The notes beneath the pieces were generated by a model. It was not told the DNA's origin. It saw only the letters and a program-made list of their open reading frames with translations, and did not search any database. 49,669 nt of DNA, taken from assembly GCA_026417515.1 (NCBI GenBank), contig JAOADC010000066.1, forward strand, positions 1-49,669, in the 5' to 3' direction. Origin of the DNA: Actinomycetota bacterium. GTDB lineage: Bacteria > Actinomycetota > Aquicultoria > SKW223. Shown here piece after piece: positions 48,665-49,669 of this stretch; the first letter of the stretch is position 1, and each line of letters opens with the position of its first letter. A program made the translations under genes and the position numbers.

Positions 48665-49588
48665 ATGATGAGTAAAAATTCACGACCGAATACTAATACT
48701 GCTAAGCTTTACCTCACACTTGCTTTACTTATGGGTTTTTGGGGCTATGCATTTGTTGGTATCAAATCACTTCTTAAACAGTTAAGCCCAATGGATTTAA
48801 CTGTTCTGCGCTTCTTTTTTGTTCTTATCGCCATTGGAATATTTATGTTAGTCGAAATTACCAAAGGAAAAATTCCTCCTCGTATACATCGTAGTGATAT
48901 TTGGAAACTTGTACTTCTAGGAATCGTTGGCGTTGTCTGTTATCATCTTGCATTGAACTATGGAGAACAGTACACGCCAGCAAGTGTTGCTAGCCTGATT
49001 GTTTTTACCTCTCCAATTTTTACAGCCATATTTGCTTCCACATTTCTTGACGAGAAGATGAATTATTTTAAGGCGTTTGGTATTCTGGTTGCTCTGGTTG
49101 GTTCTGCACTCATAATCATTTCGCAGGAGAATGCCAATAGTCTTCACGGAACAAAAGCGATAATAGGATCTCTAATTGTATTTATTTCGCCACTTTCGTG
49201 GGCACTTTACACTATTTTTGGCAGGAGTATTGGAGGATCTCTTAAAGGTATAAGCAGGCTTTATTACTCGATGTACACGATGATGTTTGGCAGTCTCATA
49301 CTTATGCTTTTCTTAAGGCCTTCAACAATCGATGCGCTCTTAAAACTATCGCTTTCTAACTGGATCAATTTGATAGTTCTTTCTATATTTTCAAGTTTTT
49401 TTGGATATATAATCTGGGTTCAGGCGCTTGAACATCTTGAAGCAACAAAAGTCAGTGCCTTCCTGTACTTGATTCCTATTTATACAATGATATTCTCAAT
49501 CTGGATTTTAGGTGAGCGTCTGAACTTTCTTTCAATAATGGGTGCCCTAGCTGTTTTTCTCGGAGTTTTTCTAATTGAGAGATATTGA
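48665..49588 (+). CDS. EamA/DMT family transporter
   Basis: Ten hydrophobic segments; WGYAFVGIKSLLKQLSPMDLTVLRFFFV; EHLEATKVSAFLYLIPIYTMIFSIWILGERL. Confidence 0.92.
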   Translation: MMSKNSRPNTNTAKLYLTLALLMGFWGYAFVGIKSLLKQLSPMDLTVLRFFFVLIAIGIFMLVEITKGKIPPRIHRSDIWKLVLLGIVGVVCYHLALNYGEQYTPASVASLIVFTSPIFTAIFASTFLDEKMNYFKAFGILVALVGSALIIISQENANSLHGTKAIIGSLIVFISPLSWALYTIFGRSIGGSLKGISRLYYSMYTMMFGSLILMLFLRPSTIDALLKLSLSNWINLIVLSIFSSFFGYIIWVQALEHLEATKVSAFLYLIPIYTMIFSIWILGERLNFLSIMGALAVFLGVFLIERY

Positions 49589-49669
49589 GATTGGTGGAAA
49601 TCTTAATCTTTAACCACAAACTTCCTTTAAAAAATCCGATTATTCTAACGCACAATTGAAGAAATAAAT

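Noticed and set aside
1-49669. CRISPR arrays, IS elements, prophage genes, rRNA
   Set aside because: No repeat-spacer pattern, transposase, integrase, phage structural gene or rRNA sequence recognised on either strand.

Overview
Bacterial chromosomal segment, mostly densely packed + strand housekeeping operons: yebC-ruvCAB; pgsA and a DUF881/SbpA/VanW cluster; a PyrR-attenuated pyr operon (pyrR-B-C-carA-carB-K-D-F); mihF-gmk-rpoZ-coaBC-metK-priA-def-fmt; an FMN riboswitch with ribD-E-BA-H; gltX; phoU. Accessory modules are set among these, including a radical-SAM/ABC-transporter operon (8627->2891, - strand), a DNA methyltransferase plus putative PD-(D/E)xK nuclease next to tRNA-Gln, and a MarR/ABC-2 exporter operon. 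The main discovery candidate is a 39-codon ORF that is missing from the supplied ORF track (5485->5366, - strand): MPAWCTGCAACAACSLAAVWCGTRYAATSSLSVAGLTAW. It has a strong Shine-Dalgarno and sits 23 nt upstream of a SPASM radical SAM protein that carries a PqqD-like N-terminal region. Its CxxCxxCxxCS block followed by a Thr/Ser/Ala-rich tail resembles hairpin sactipeptides such as thurincin H. It is probably the precursor of a new thioether-type RiPP with almost no leader. Other items worth checking are a 27-nt intergenic element found twice, likely leaderless genes, a competing-SD expression platform in the FMN riboswitch, an 18-bp hairpin at the start of priA, three abutting palindromes upstream of fmdB, and an Actinobacteria-like gene order. 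All calls come from reading the sequence; no database searches were run.
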